DNA of 64,000 bases from Haliotis asinina (GCF_037392515.1 NC_090281.1:44058645-44122644); one strand, 5' to 3'. Shown: positions 1 to 12,153, counted from the stretch's first letter. Numbers and translations: made by a program. The notes: generated by a model from the letters alone, not told the origin.

Positions 1-87
1 CCAAATCATATTTTGAGTGACTTTAGCCTTTTGTAGCTGGCAATTTTTGTCCAGACAACAGTTAGTAAATCACTTATACCATAACAG

Positions 88-240
88 GGTTGTGTAGTGG
101 TTAAAACATTCACTTGTTACACTGAAGACTTGAGTTCAGTTCTTTATATGGGTACAATGTGGGAAGCCCATTTCTGGTGTCCTCTTCCAGGATATTGCTG
201 GAATATTGCGAAAAGCAGTGTAAATCTCAGCTCACTCAGT
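88..240 (+). repeat. SINE family A (tRNA-derived), full copy
   Basis: The head resembles Pol III boxes: GTAGTGGTTAAAACATTC (A box) and GAGTTCAGTTC (B box). A body GGGTACAATGTG...AAGCCCATTTCTGGTGTCC follows, then the 3' module GCTGGAATATTGCGAAAAGC and CTCACTCA. It lies in an HMCES intron and abuts a family B copy. Confidence 0.8.
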
Positions 241-515
241 AATACACCCGTGAAGGTCTACCCGGGGTAGAATAGGCCTTCAGCAACCCATGCTTGCCAT
301 AAAAGATGACTATGCTTGTCGTAAGAGGTGACTTAACAAAATCGGGTGGTCAGGCTTGCTGACTTAGTTGACACATGTCATCAGTTCCCAGTTGTTTAGA
401 TCGATGCATATGCTGTTGATGAGTGGATTGCCTGGTCCAGACTGGACTATTTACTGATCGTGTGATATAGCTGGAGAGTGGCATAAAACTCAACTCACTC
501 ACTCACTCGCTCACT
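241..515 (+). repeat. Retroposon family B, full copy with (ACTC)n tail
   Basis: Family B body: ATGCTTGTCGTAAGAGGTGA, then GTTGACACATGTCATC, GATCGATGC, TGGTCCAGAC, AGCTGGA...GGCATAAAACTCAA and an (ACTC)n tail. No tRNA-like head is apparent. At least eight other copies or fragments lie in the window. Confidence 0.78.
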
Positions 516-747
516 CAGTAATGCCTTAATGATAGTGGGCATTGTCATCTCAGATCACTTACATTGCCACAAGTCAGCATACACGCAGGAAGATACTTTC
601 ATGCCTATTTGAGCATCATTATGAGTGTAAATGAAAGAGTTTAACGTAATTCCTTACCCTCTAGTAGTAGCAAGTACTAAGACCATGCAGTCTTCAAACC
701 ATGTACAGAAATCCAGTTTAGTCCTGGCCAATAAATTTGTTTTCCAG

Positions 748-3700
748 AATCAAGGGAAGACAAATTGCTGACGATGGCTGGGGTGTTCGATGTGTGGAAA
801 CCCCCAGATGTAAGTATCTGTTGGAGAGTTAACAAACAACCTAGTGGCAGTGAAGAATAGGGGGTTTGTCTTTTTGAGGTTTGTAAATGTTTTCTCAATT
901 CCAAGTTAAAAGGCATTAGCTAATTCACTTGAACTGTGATTTCATACACAGTAAGAGAAGCCATTGTTAATTATTTGAGAAAATATCTTGACATGATGAC
1001 ATGTCTACCGTGTGAGCTTTTAAACAATTGACTGAATAGGTCATAACTGATATCACTGGTGACCTGGTCAGTGATCAAACGCAGAATGCAGTCTTTCATT
1101 GTGATCATTTGACTGTTTGTGTGATACGTCTTCACTATTAGTAAAAAAGGCAGTGTTTGACTGTTTCCACTTACAGTCAGCGTTTGACTGTGGCATACAT
1201 TCAGTTATTGTTCGACTGTTCCAGAGACAGTGAATGTTTGACTGTTCCCACATACAGTCAGTGTTTGACATTTGCCACATTCTGTCAGTGTTTGACTGTT
1301 CCACATACAGTCAGTTACCACATACTGTCAGTGTTTGACTGTTCCCACATACTGGCATTGTTTGACTGTTTCTTTATAGTTAGCGTTTGACTGTTCCACA
1401 TAAGGTCAGTATTTTACTGTTCCTACATACTGTCAGTGTTTGACTGTTCCCACATAGTGTGAATGTTTGACTGTTTCAGGGAGGGGAGCCACTCTACTCC
1501 TACAGTGTCATCACAGTGGATGCGTCGCCCGCTATGGCCTGGATTCATCACCGCATGCCAGTAGGTTGTGTATCTATGTTGGGATGTGTCCGAGAAGGTT
1601 GAGATTTCTTTAACAATTATTATCTTCATCATTATAAAATGTGTGAAAATTGAATTTCTTGAAACATTACGAAACCCAAACTCTGAAATGGCATTGGGTA
1701 ATCATGTTTTTTGTCGGGCAATTTCATGTAATTATTTATTGTTCAACATTATGGTTCTTAATGCTCAGTCTTCTGTCTGTTTTTTTTTTTTAAGCTGTTA
1801 CCGGTGACATGCTAGTCACCAAGATCATTTAAGATGAGTTTTGTTCCTCATCACAAGTTTATTTATGAACTGGGATTATCTTGTGGAAAAAGCCCCTGAT
1901 CGTGCTCACAATGACCATGGCACTATTCCTGATTTTTTGTGACACATACAGGCTATTCTACAGACAGATGAAGACATTGAAGCATGGCTGGATTCTGACA
2001 ACGTCCCACTGCATAAAGTGAGTCTCACTTTGTGAGTGACTGAATGTTGGTTTAAGGTTTATGGTTTACCACATGCAGTGGAAGCCTTCAAATCCGGCGT
2101 CCCACCAATCTAACATGCTTTCACGATTTGCACTAGAATCTGGTCTTTGCAGAAGCTAGTTAATTTATGATCATTTAGATGTTCTCTAATCTGACATAAG
2201 CCTACTCTGTACTTCGGCGCAATAGTGAGTGAATGAGTGAGTGAATTTAGTTTTGCGCCACACTTAGCAGTATTCCAGCCATATGGCGCCGGTCTGTAAA
2301 TAATTGAGTCTGGACCAGACAATCCAGTGACCAACAACATGAGCATTGATCTGCGCAATTGGGAACCGATGACATGTGCCAACCAAGTAAGCTTGCCTTT
2401 TATGGCAACCATGGGCTGCTGAAGGCTTATTCTACACCAGGAACTTCAGGGGTCCTTGCACAATAACGACAGCCCTGTTACAGAAGTTAACGCTCACGGA
2501 TAACCATCAGCTATATTGGCTCTGCTGTTGATTGGCTGAATATATATTAACTACACAGTGGATTACAGTTAAGTATGGTGGTAAAGCATAAGTAGGTGTG
2601 GTAAATTGGTGAGCGACACATGTCTCTTGGCAAACTAAATTAATTGGTGTCTTCCAATTTGTCAGTCACTCTCTGTGTCACGATGGCTTTGAAGTTTAGG
2701 GGAACATGTATTAACAACACAGTGGATTACGGTTAAATACGGTGGAGTGTGGTTAAGGATGATACCTGAGTGGGTGAGGTAAATTTTGCTAAAAAGAAGC
2801 TAAACCGGCATGGGCACTATAATTTGCCTGTCCCAGTGCCGGTTTAGAGGGCTTCCACCGTAATGAGTGCTTTACTTTTCCCACATACTCTTTTCATCCT
2901 CTCACCATTCGTTTGCTAATTGATTGATTGATTGATTCATTTTTCCTTGTCCTGACTCATGCTTAATTGCTTATCTCCACTTCCCTGGTGAAGGTAGTGG
3001 AATACCTGAAATCCCTTGAAGTTCCCTTCTGAAAGAACTGGATGTAAAATACACTCACCCACCAGAAGCCTCCCTTTTCCTGGCAAAACGGTTAAATGAC
3101 TCATCATGCTTGTCACTCTCTCTCCTCATCACCCGATGAGGTCGGCTGGAGGCACCAGGGGTCCTGGATACTGCGATAAGTTTTGAATTATTTTGGTCCT
3201 TTAACTAAATTTATGTTGTATGCGGTATCTGGCTTATGTATAGTATTCCCAGAAATTATTGAGAATCATGTTGCGTCATGTAACTCATTACGTTTATTAA
3301 CTTCTGGCGTTTTACTTACATAAACATGTTGAAACATCATCCTTTTACAGTCTCGGTCTTGTTTTAGTATTTTGTTGGACCTCCTCGCTCAGCAATGCAT
3401 GCCTGAATACGCCCAGGCACACTACCCATCAAAGTTTGTAGGTAATCGTGTGACAGGGTATCCCAATATTGGACCACCTCTGCCTTCATATCTTCAGTAT
3501 TTCTCAGTCCCTTTTGGTTTATTCTGTCCTTCATGACTCTCCACACATTCTCAATTGGGTTTAGGTCTGGGCTGTAACTGGGCCAGTCTAAAACTTGAAC
3601 ATTTTCGCCCGACAACCACTGTTTTGTGTAGCGCGCAGTGTGTTTTGGGTCATTATCATGCTGGAAAATCCAATCATCTTCATACAATGTTTGTGCTGTC

Positions 3701-6700
3701 GGAAGAAGGTGACCATTTAGAATGTCAACGTATCTTTCTTTTGTCAAGTTTCCCGTGAAAACACACAATGGCGTCACTCCGCGAGCCGATATGCCACCCC
3801 ACTTGTGAAACTTCAGGCTATGTTTTGGTCGCTGGTAGATAGGTTTGACAGTATCTTTGGTCCAAATTTTCACACAATTAGGGAAAAGCCAAACAGAACT
3901 TTCATCCGAAAAGAAAACATTATCCAATCTTGATTTTCATGAGCCCGACACCAGTTTAAACGTTTTTCCTTTTGTGCATCTTTCATCAACAGCGAGGGAA
4001 TTCCACGTTTTTTAACCCAATTAAGTCTCTGTAATTCCTGCCTAACTGTTTCATTGCATACCTGAGGGCTTCCTCTGCTAATCATTTCATTCTGATGTTC
4101 TCAACACTTTTCAATTTGCCCCTACTCACAATCTGCCCAAGTCTTCGGCGATCCACAACACTGAATTTCCTAGGCCGACCTGCCCCTGCTTTGTGCTCTA
4201 TCCCGGTTCCTGTTTGAATATTCTTCAAAGTTCTGTATACTGTAGACAGAGGAATACCATGTCTACAAGCTAACACTTTAGCATCAGCCTAACCCCTTTC
4301 AAAGTCATCTAGAATGAGCTTTCTTTTCTCTTTTGCTGTAAATTTTGCCATGTCAACACAGGAAGCCGTCTACTCAGACAAGGGAGATAACTCTTGATGT
4401 GATGAGCTGCCTTCTAAGCCTTCAAGAGTTGTCTCCCTTATTTAGTACGCTTAGTGCATAGTGAAAGCCCTTTTTCCAATCTTATCATCATTAGAAAAAA
4501 AACAAAGATTTTCTCAATAATTTCTGGGAACACTGTATATGCATCATCATTTGTTAAATTTGTGATACTTTTGTGTTTATACAGCATGTAATTTCGTCAA
4601 CTGAGACTTGCAGTGTAGATTACGGTTGTCAGCGGTTGACCTGCTCTTAGTTTGACCAGCTTTTGGGCCCATCTGTTCTTCCACTATTTGATTCAGAGTT
4701 TATTTTTTATATTCATTCTGTTCACAGACGTGTGAGGGACAGGCAATGTCTGCTTTCATTAGCCATGTCTAAATTGGATGATTTAGCCTCGGGTAAACTT
4801 TTATCATAAACTGCTGAAATTCATCATTCTAGTGACAAGTTAGGCATGTCGCTGGGGCTATGTCTTGGTTCCAGCGAATCGTCCCCTAGACCACAGAAGA
4901 GAACTTCCACAGAGATGGGATCGTCGCAGCCTAAGAAGTCTAGATCATTGTCATGAAAGACGAAGTCGTCTTCAATGAAGTCGTCACAGAATCAACATAC
5001 TTGGACGAAGAATTCCTTTGGCGACGAGATCGTCCCTCTGCAGGAACAACGTATCAACAATGAGCCGCCGCTGATTCTACACAACGAGCAGAATGTCAGC
5101 CAGCAAAGACAACTTTCGTCTTCATCTAGATCAACCCTGACTACATCGTCACTGTCACCCTTACGAGGGTTCAGAAGATTGTAGTCTTTGTTCCTCTTCA
5201 AAAAGATGCTCCATCAAGCTCATGTGCATGGTGAACTGTTGCATGAAGACACCTGCGTCGAACGGCGTAGTTGTGTGCAGTGAAGGCTGACTTGTGGAGT
5301 TGTCTGATGCGATGCCCGAGGCTGCTGACAAAGTCTGTATAGTCTGATGACTCTCACCCCTGTAAGATCATCAGTAGTGCCCGCAACAGATCTTATAAGA
5401 TAGACGACAAGCGTCATGCTCAGCTGGACACCACTACGAGATGCACCTTCTTTGGATTAGCTCTATCTAGGGCCATCAACGAGACTCTCATCTCCAAGTT
5501 CAGCAACCCTGCCAATGAGGAAGAGAGAATGGTCCTGTTACACAGAAGAAGGATCAGCAATTTATGTCTGAACACCTCACCTCAACTACTGCGGGTTTGA
5601 ATCTACTACATCATCAAGGTCTTCTGTCCGCCTCTTCATGGAGTGAGAATTTTACAAGGCCCTTATATCAAGCCTCTTGGTCAGCGCCTACAATTTTTGA
5701 TGGGAAAATTGAAGAATTAGCAAGGTCTTGACATTGGTGCTCAAGCAGACAAATCAACGCTACACTAACAAGTCCACAGAGCAAGAGATAAGAAGTTTAC
5801 TACTTGCGGAGACAAATCTTCTTTTCGTCACCCCTATGAAGGAAATAGGTGCTCTCAGACATCAGGCCGTTCGTTCAAGGACGGAAGAGGAGGTAAACAC
5901 TGACGATCAGGTTCGGAACAACTAGAGTCTTCCACCCTCAGACGTTCCCATACAACCATCTCAACTGGGTGGATGTCTTGAACTCTGCTGGAAGAATTGA
6001 GGAATTCTCAATGACGATTACGTATGAAGGTTCTTCGAGACGGCTGCAAGAGTACCAGCTCCCATTGCTTATGCAAAGGATCATCTAGACAAGCTGACCG
6101 ATGCCCTAACACTGCTGTTACACAAGGGAGCAGTAGAAGTAATACAGCCAGAGAGTCTAATGCGCGGCTTTTACTCCCCAATTTGTTCTGCTCCCAAAGA
6201 AGAGTTCCAAAGAAAAATTTCAGCTCATATACATGAAGAAATTCAACAAGAAGTTTCTACGGAAACCAGAGCACTTCAAAATGATACATCTTCCACAACT
6301 AAGGCTCCTCGTCTGACCAGTGGATTATCTCACCAGCATTGATCTACAGGATGCATATCTACACATCCCGATACATTGAGAATCCAGGAAATATCTGCGC
6401 TTCCTTTTCAACAGTCAGCACTACCAATGGACTGTTCTACCATTTGGAATATCTTTGGCCCCATGGCTGTTTACTCAGGTAACCAAACCCATCATCAATT
6501 ATCTACACTTGAGAGGGCTACGCAGCGCTTTTTACGGCATACAAGCTCGTCAAGAGAAAAGTCAACTTTGACTGCAGTTAGACTTCACCATCAGGCTACT
6601 AACACAACTGGGATGGCTAGTGAATCACCAGAAGTGGGAATTTGAACCTCAACAAGATCTAAAGTTCCTCGGGGTTCGTTTCATCACCACATTGAATCAG

Positions 6701-8867
6701 ATTGTCGTCCCGGAGGACCGGTGGGTCAAGATTCAAGACAAGATAAAACAAGCACTACTCTCTCCATTGACACTACGTCAGTGGCAGTGTCTCCAAGGTC
6801 TTCTTACGTGAGCTCAGGACATGACCAGAAGAGGAAGACTGCATCTACGCCTGCTACAAATCTTCTTGAATCTTCATCTCAACAACAGAGGTCAGATTCC
6901 GCTCCCAGACAATCTGAAGCCATTTCTACTCCTAGGACCTCATGATACTAAAGAGCAATCATTATGTCCAGTCAGAGTGTTGAAGATATATCTCACACAT
7001 ACCATGTCTAGAAGACAAAGTTTCAAGTGCCTATTTATCCCTATATCTACTGAGACACCTACTTAAGTATCCCGCGACACTGTCTTACTGTGGATCAGAG
7101 CTGTTATACTGAGGGCCTATAAAGCAGCAGGACTGGAACCTCCGCGAGCCTGCAACCCACATGAAGTCAGAGCCTTGGCCTGTACACTAGCGCTACATGG
7201 GCATTGCTCGCTATCAACTGTAATGGAGGGCTGCTTTTGGAAATCAAACACAGTGTTTGCCAATCCTTATCTACGAGACATAACCACGGAGGACGTCACT
7301 GGCATTCATCAGTTTGGGCCTCCTGTTGTTGCACAGCAACTAACGGTTCCTCAAAGGCACTGAGTTTACACACCCATTTATCACGTGACTTGTGGAGACC
7401 AGACGCTCTGTGGAGTATGCAGTTGAGAGTCCATGTGCACGCCTTGAACAGGCTAGCATGAGTGATTAGGACCATGTACTCGTAATGAAGATACTTGTAC
7501 ATGAAGAAAGGTCACAACTAGTCTTGATTTTAGCATCTTGACAATTACTTGCATTAGCTTCTAGCAGGACGCTAGTGAATCTAGATATCATCATGTTCCA
7601 GTCAACAAAGCCAGGAAATCACAGATGATTATTGGAAGAGCAGGACTGAATAATCTCCGTTACAAGTTCCCGTTATGGAGAGAAATATTGGACATAATTG
7701 GACGACAGTCAGCAGAATCCAATGTGGCCTGAACCACTGCTGTTTTTGTCGGATTCTGTAAGCAATTAAGCATGAGTCAGGAGAACGAAAAATATGTAAT
7801 TTTCTGAATAAAATTGATTTTGTATACTTATCCTGACTCATGATGAAAGCCCTCCAGCCACTTCAGGCAAGCTGAATTCCAAAATTCTCGTATGGCATGG
7901 CAAGTCATGTGACCGTTTTGGCAGGAAAAGGGAGGCTTCTTTCAGAAGGAACATCAAGGGATTTTAGGTGTTCCACTACCTTCGCTGGGAGATAAGCAAT
8001 CAAGCAGGAATCAGGATGAGTGTAAAATACCAATTTTATTCAGAAAATGACATTTTGAATTTTGTGGGACAGGAACCTAATTCAACATGGCCACCACTTT
8101 TGCAGACATGTTGGTCACCTCGTTATGGGCTTGTATAGTTTTCAAGATGCCTGTGTCAGTGTTGTGATGAAAAATGTTCCATGTTTGCAGGCAATGGAGA
8201 TGATTCATCCGATTGAGGGTGTTACCATGCATGCAGTGTCACCAGTGGTGAACAACTCACGGAACAAAACCCCTGACTGTGTCAAACCTTACGATCCAAA
8301 GTAAGTCAGTCGTGTTCTGTACACATGACTTCTTCTAACATGATGTTAGCCAGTCAGTGAGAGATCATGGTGTATTCTCCATCATTTGAGGTCCTGAGAA
8401 ACTAAACTCCGAAAGCATTTAGTTGATTGTGTGTTGTATTGAGGTAGCATGGGACATTACCCAGAGCAGTCACTGGTTATTTTGGTCCAAACTGGAATAT
8501 TTATTGGTAACTCAGGGCTTTTTTTCTAGACCAGTTTAGTTTGGACCTAGTGTGGAGCAAATGTCAGCAAATATTGAATTTCACTGTTAACATGGTAAAA
8601 AAAAATGGAAGGTTAAAAAATGGAACAATGATTGTGAATTAAAACAACAAGCAAACAAACACTAATGTAACCTTAAGACATTATGTTGATTCCAATAATG
8701 CTGGTTCAAGTAATGCTGGTTCCAGTAATTCTGTTGTTTGACATTTCAGAAAACCAAAGATTACGGCTGCCAGCAGTTTCATGATGAACTGGCTGGGAAA
8801 GTCTAAACGGTCAGACTCGGACACAGATAAGACATCGCCTGCAAAGAAACTGAAGCAAGAGGCTTAA
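748..8867 (+). CDS. HMCES: HMCES (SRAP-domain abasic-site shield protein), 3' part, five coding exons
   Basis: HMCES crosslinks covalently to abasic sites in single-stranded DNA at forks and shields them (family knowledge). Coding exons: 748-809, 1480-1560, 1952-2017, 8191-8300 and 8750-8867 (TAA at 8865). All have AG acceptors and GT donors and join in frame to give 144 residues. Recognisable SRAP blocks are [29 protein letters not shown] and [12 protein letters not shown]; the His of HAVS corresponds to the human active-site His210. The catalytic Cys2 and the GFYEW Glu lie upstream of the window. After the SRAP domain the tail is short: [13 protein letters not shown] and then a basic end (AKKLKQEA). 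Human HMCES has a much longer tail. Intron 2018-8190 carries a DIRS fossil with a Tc1 inside. The first exon shown starts two bases into a codon, so at least one more exon lies further left; I saw none in 1-747. Confidence 0.93.
1148..1478. repeat. Minisatellite, about 28-bp unit, in an HMCES intron
   Basis: About ten degenerate units with core TGTTTGACTGTTCC and spacer CACATACTGTCAG. The last unit (GAATGTTTGACTGTTTCAG) runs directly into the acceptor of the exon at 1480. Short open frames through it are repeat artefacts. Confidence 0.85.
2221..2455 (-). repeat. Retroposon family B, full copy
   Basis: Begins on the + strand with GAGTGAATGAGTGAGTG (reverse of the tail), then reads through the family B blocks in reverse: TCTGGACCAGACAATCCAGTG, GGGAACCGATGACATGTG. 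It lies in HMCES intron 2018-8190, outside the DIRS element. Confidence 0.78.
2536..2850. repeat. Local repeats and a short inverted repeat
   Basis: A block with ACACAGTGGATTACAGTTAA at about 2555 recurs as ACACAGTGGATTACGGTTAA at about 2718. An imperfect hairpin CTAAACCGGCATGGGCA / TGTCCCAGTGCCGGTTTAG spans about 2801-2847. It looks like remains of a fold-back element; family unknown. Confidence 0.45.
3241..4535 (-). mobile_element. Tc1-family DNA transposon nested in the DIRS fossil, degenerate transposase
   Basis: Its 25-bp terminal inverted repeats (3241-3265 and 4511-4535; core TTCCCAGAAATTATTGAGAA) differ at two positions and are flanked by TA target duplications (3239-3240, 4536-4537). 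The minus-strand transposase has an N-terminal helix-turn-helix ([13 protein letters not shown]), a GRPR motif and a DD34E catalytic core: [14 protein letters not shown] and [14 protein letters not shown], with 34 residues between the second D and the E. Translation from the ATG at about 4351 meets an in-frame stop after 20 residues (DFERG-stop-ADAK). The frame then shifts near 4080 and again near 3925, so the copy is inactive. A second imperfect inverted pair (GGGAGATAACTCTTGA) lies at about 4380-4441, inside the transposase-proximal end. Confidence 0.92.
7760..7825. repeat. Internal complementary region of the HMCES-intron DIRS element
   Basis: TAAGCAATTAAGCATGAGTC is the complement of the element's left end (about 2945-2972). 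The adjoining TTTTCTGAATAAAATTG is the complement of its right end (about 8032-8048). The two extremities are therefore reproduced here side by side, as in the DIRS1 template for circular intermediates (family knowledge). Confidence 0.7.
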
Positions 8868-8946
8868 TCATAAGTCATTTGCCAGACAGACCATTTACTG
8901 GCTGTTTTTACCAAAATAATGGCCCAAATCTTTTGTGGGAGTAGTA

Positions 8947-8952
8947 AATAAA
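8947..8952 (+). promoter_or_regulatory. Poly(A) signal of HMCES
   Basis: AATAAA lies 80 bases after the HMCES stop codon, at a normal distance for a short 3' UTR. Inferred from sequence and position only. Confidence 0.55.
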
Positions 8953-9655
8953 GTCAAAAGAATTTCAACCTCCAAATTGATGAAGGAAACAAAATAATTG
9001 CTCTCGATGGGAACTGTTCATAGAGCTGTGAGTTGATGGCCTGTTGTTTCCAGATAAACTATATGTCTGCTGGCTTTGGAGGCCAGCTGATAAACCCATT
9101 CCAAGCTGATTGGAGTCCATCTCACATATCATGAACTGTTAGTGAACTTAAACCAGTTATTGATGCCAGTCCTACATTTACTGGGTGGTTTAGGCTTGGC
9201 CCTGTGATGCTAGTGCCACGTAGAGTTGTGTCCCTTATCTGTCTTGGTCTTCCATTGTTGGAGGCCTGGGTGCTGATTGGGTGCTGAAAGAGAGCTCCTC
9301 TGACAAGTGTTAAATGTTTTGACATGTTTTGTTCACCTCTCTGACCAGTTTATACAAAATACATGATCTAGACTACCAGTAGTCAGACTTCAGTTGTCAT
9401 TGAAGCCACAGTAGTTGAGTGCTGAGACTCTGTGCTGGCAATTCAGTGCCTGTCTGACTCTGACAGTGTATTAGAGAATGCATTGTCCCATATCCCATAC
9501 GTTGTTACATTTGTCCGCTTTCTTGATTGCATAGTGTGTTCAAAGGTGCCGCTTGCAGACAAGCGATAATAGTGGCATTACGGTTCAACACTCTTTCATT
9601 GCCTTTTGAGAGTTCGTAGTCCAGTATTTTAATGTGTTAACTTAGATGTAAAGAT

Positions 9656-9768
9656 CAGGGCCTAGATTTTCGAGGCTCTCTTAGTGGTACAATAGTCAGA
9701 AGTTTGTGTAAATGTGTTGCACTAATGACTGCTTTAGTGCTGAGAGAGCTTCGAAAATGTTGGCCCTG
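9656..9768. repeat. Fold-back element with 34-bp arms
   Basis: The left arm 9656-9689 (CAGGGCCTAGATTTTCGAGG...) is an imperfect inverted repeat of the right arm 9735-9768 (...TTCGAAAATGTTGGCCCTG). No coding content. It is typical of a non-autonomous MITE; no target duplication was established. Confidence 0.7.
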
Positions 9769-10312
9769 AGTTACACTATTTTGTTCCCTCTGTTAGTTGA
9801 TTTTGTGAGATGTGTTACATTACAGCTTGAGACGGACAAGAGGAGGACCTCACCTCAATGATCTATAACTGTTACAAACACCTTACTTCAGTTACTAGGA
9901 TTCTGCATATATTCTTCATGTGTTGCCACAAGTGTTCCTTTATGTATTACTTCCAGTTGCATGCATTTATTGTCTTGCCATTTTATTGGGGCTTGTGTAT
10001 CAATGTGAACAATTTACATACAGTTTGTATGTATCAATATGTCTTCCAAAGGGTTGACATTTTATATGTAGCATTTGTCAAGCATTTATTTTTAATTTGC
10101 CATCAAGATGATGTGTAATTATCAAGAATGTTGTTGAAGAGTCTGAAGTAAAGAGTTTATCAAGAAGACTGTTACTTGTGTTCTGTTTGATGGTATTGTC
10201 AGACCTTTGTTCTGGACATGGTCCTATTGTAATATTGATACAAGTTCTGATGATATGTTGTGTGGAAGATATGATGCATACTGTCCTGTCTTCGCTTTCT
10301 GTAGATACCAGT

Positions 10313-10460
10313 GAAGATACGCTTACCCAGATCAGTATCCCATGGTTGTCAAAAGAGATGACTAACAGGATCGGATTGCTGACATGACACTGTATCCCAA
10401 TTGTGTACATTGATGCTCATGCAGTTGATCACTGGATTGTCTAGTTCAAACTCACTTGTT
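10313..10460 (+). repeat. Retroposon family B, partial
   Basis: Contains CCATGGTTGTCAAAAGAGATGAC, TAACAGGATCGG, GTTGATCACTGGATTGTCTAG; the 3' module and tail are missing. Confidence 0.65.
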
Positions 10461-11520
10461 AACATACTGATGCCATATAGAAGGAGTATTGCTGTCTGCA
10501 GTGCAAAACTATATTCATTTAACTCACTTTTCATGGAAGAGGCATGCTATATGCTAAAGGGAATATTGAACATAATATCTCTAATTGTTCAAGACCTTAG
10601 AATATGAAAGAAATAGAATTGCGAAAATCTTTAGGAACATTCTCCAACGCAAAAGGTCTAGTTTAAAGTGTGGAGTGAAATGTGGACAGTTGTATTTCAG
10701 CTAATTGATATTAGCTTGGATTATACAATCTAGTGACTGATATTGTGAGCAGATATACTGACAGCACCCTGAAAGGATCAGTGAGGAGAGAAAGAGAAAA
10801 GGATTCAGATTTATTCATGTCAAGAAAGTAATTAAATGATAATCATCTTTGTGGACATCAGTGCTTGGTCAGTTTGACATTCAGGACTCGATTTAGTGCT
10901 TTGTTACTTGTACAGATAAAACCCAATATTACAAAGTGCTACCTAGTTATTAGTCTAACTTGCACCAGGTACATGTCAGTGTGTGAGTGGGTATACTTCT
11001 GAATAATACGTCTAAACAAATGCATCTACATATTACAATAAGAGCAGTGCAACTGGAATGTGACTGGTGCAGCTAGGTTTTTCATCTTTGCAATAAAGTC
11101 AATATCGTTTAAATCCAGCCCTGCCATCTAAGATCCTCATTAAAGGAGATATTTACAGGAATGATTGCCACTTAGATCAGTGTATGAAATAGCATCTGCT
11201 TGGTGGTCTGCTGCTTGCTTGTTACATGGCAGGCTTACAACTTTATTTCATAGCCAGCCTTGCCCTAATACATTTTCCAAGGGTATGTGTTTGACCATGT
11301 CATTGACTATGGGAAATATGTCGATAATAATTTACAACTGTGGTAACTAGATGATGTCGGTATAGTTCATGATCAATCAAACTTCCACAGATCAACCCAC
11401 ACACTTATCTAACATTAAATGTGACTGGTCTAGAGAATGTTTTCAGCCAATAAATAAAGTTCTTTTCTGCCTTTCTAATTCAGATGGCAGTGACAATGAA
11501 TCAATATTGACCACCATGTT

Positions 11521-11673
11521 ATGGTTTTATTAAATTTGCTTTTGTTCATGTTTCGCTTTATCTCACTACAAGTAATATGGAAATTGAGATATGGTGTTAA
11601 AAGAAAGTAATTAGTGAATTACTTCTAGTGAGGTAAACCGAAACATGAACAAAAGCAAATTTAGTAAAACCAT
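11521..11673. repeat. Long fold-back element with about 55-bp arms
   Basis: Arms 11521-11576 (ATGGTTTTATTAAATTTGCT...) and 11618-11673 (...AGCAAATTTAGTAAAACCAT) are inverted copies with about four differences. The loop is about 40 bases. It resembles a MITE; it has no coding capacity. Confidence 0.75.
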
Positions 11674-11907
11674 GATACAGGGCTGGTTACATGTTAACAG
11701 GGCAGACAACATTTTTTAGTTATCAGCCCTGTGGGTTTCCTGTCTGTAGGAGTTTTATACACTGCTGTGATGGTCTATGTTATAGCATGTGAGTTATGAT
11801 TGTCAGAGCAACATGATTGCTTTGTAAAATGGGGCCCAACTTAAATGTGTACTACAACATTGTGGTCGATATAATGAGTTGCTGACAGTGGCATAAAACT
11901 AAACTAA

Positions 11908-12036
11908 AATGATATCATGAGCAACACATGCTGTTGGGTGTGATATGCGCAACACATTATGCTGTTGGGTGTGATATGAGCAACACATTATGCTGTTGGG
12001 TGTGATATGAGCAACACATGCTGTTGGGTGTGATAT
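11908..12036. repeat. Minisatellite, 30-33 bp unit, four copies
   Basis: Unit core: CACATGCTGTTGGGTGTGAT plus ATGAGCAA. Middle units carry an extra TTA (CACATTATGCTG). It lies just downstream of the QTRT2 3' end. Confidence 0.85.
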
Positions 12037-12153
12037 CATGCAGTCAACCAGGCTGATCCATGAAACTGCTGGGCCTATTTTTATGCAGAATCTTAGTTTT
12101 GTGATCAGGCATCTACTTGAAAGATACAAATATGGAGACAAACTGACATAAAA

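Larger units (their letters stand above)
2938..8053 (+). mobile_element. DIRS-type tyrosine-recombinase retrotransposon fossil (broken, old)
   Basis: Parts on the + strand: left inverted terminal repeat (about 2938-3170), gag-like region (about 4860-5930), reverse-transcriptase region (about 6000-6820), tyrosine-recombinase end (about 6930-7330, with [14 protein letters not shown]-like and Y-L-R-D signatures), internal complementary region (7760-7825), and right inverted repeat (about 7835-8053). Without the nested Tc1 it is about 3.8 kb, so it is internally deleted; the coding parts are broken many times. The two inverted repeats have diverged well beyond those of the other DIRS copy in this window, which implies greater age. 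It lies in an HMCES intron in the gene's sense. Boundaries are estimated from the end junction preserved in the internal complementary region. Confidence 0.8.
8953..12150. other. Intergenic gap between convergent HMCES and QTRT2
   Basis: No coding exon recognised. It holds two fold-backs (9656-9768, 11521-11673), a family B fragment (10313-10460) and a minisatellite (11908-12036). The remaining stretches (8953-9650, 9770-10310, 10460-11520) show nothing I can name. Confidence 0.6.

Noticed and set aside
10078-10410. 110-residue minus-strand open frame
   Set aside because: Half of it is a family B fragment in reverse; no conserved domain.
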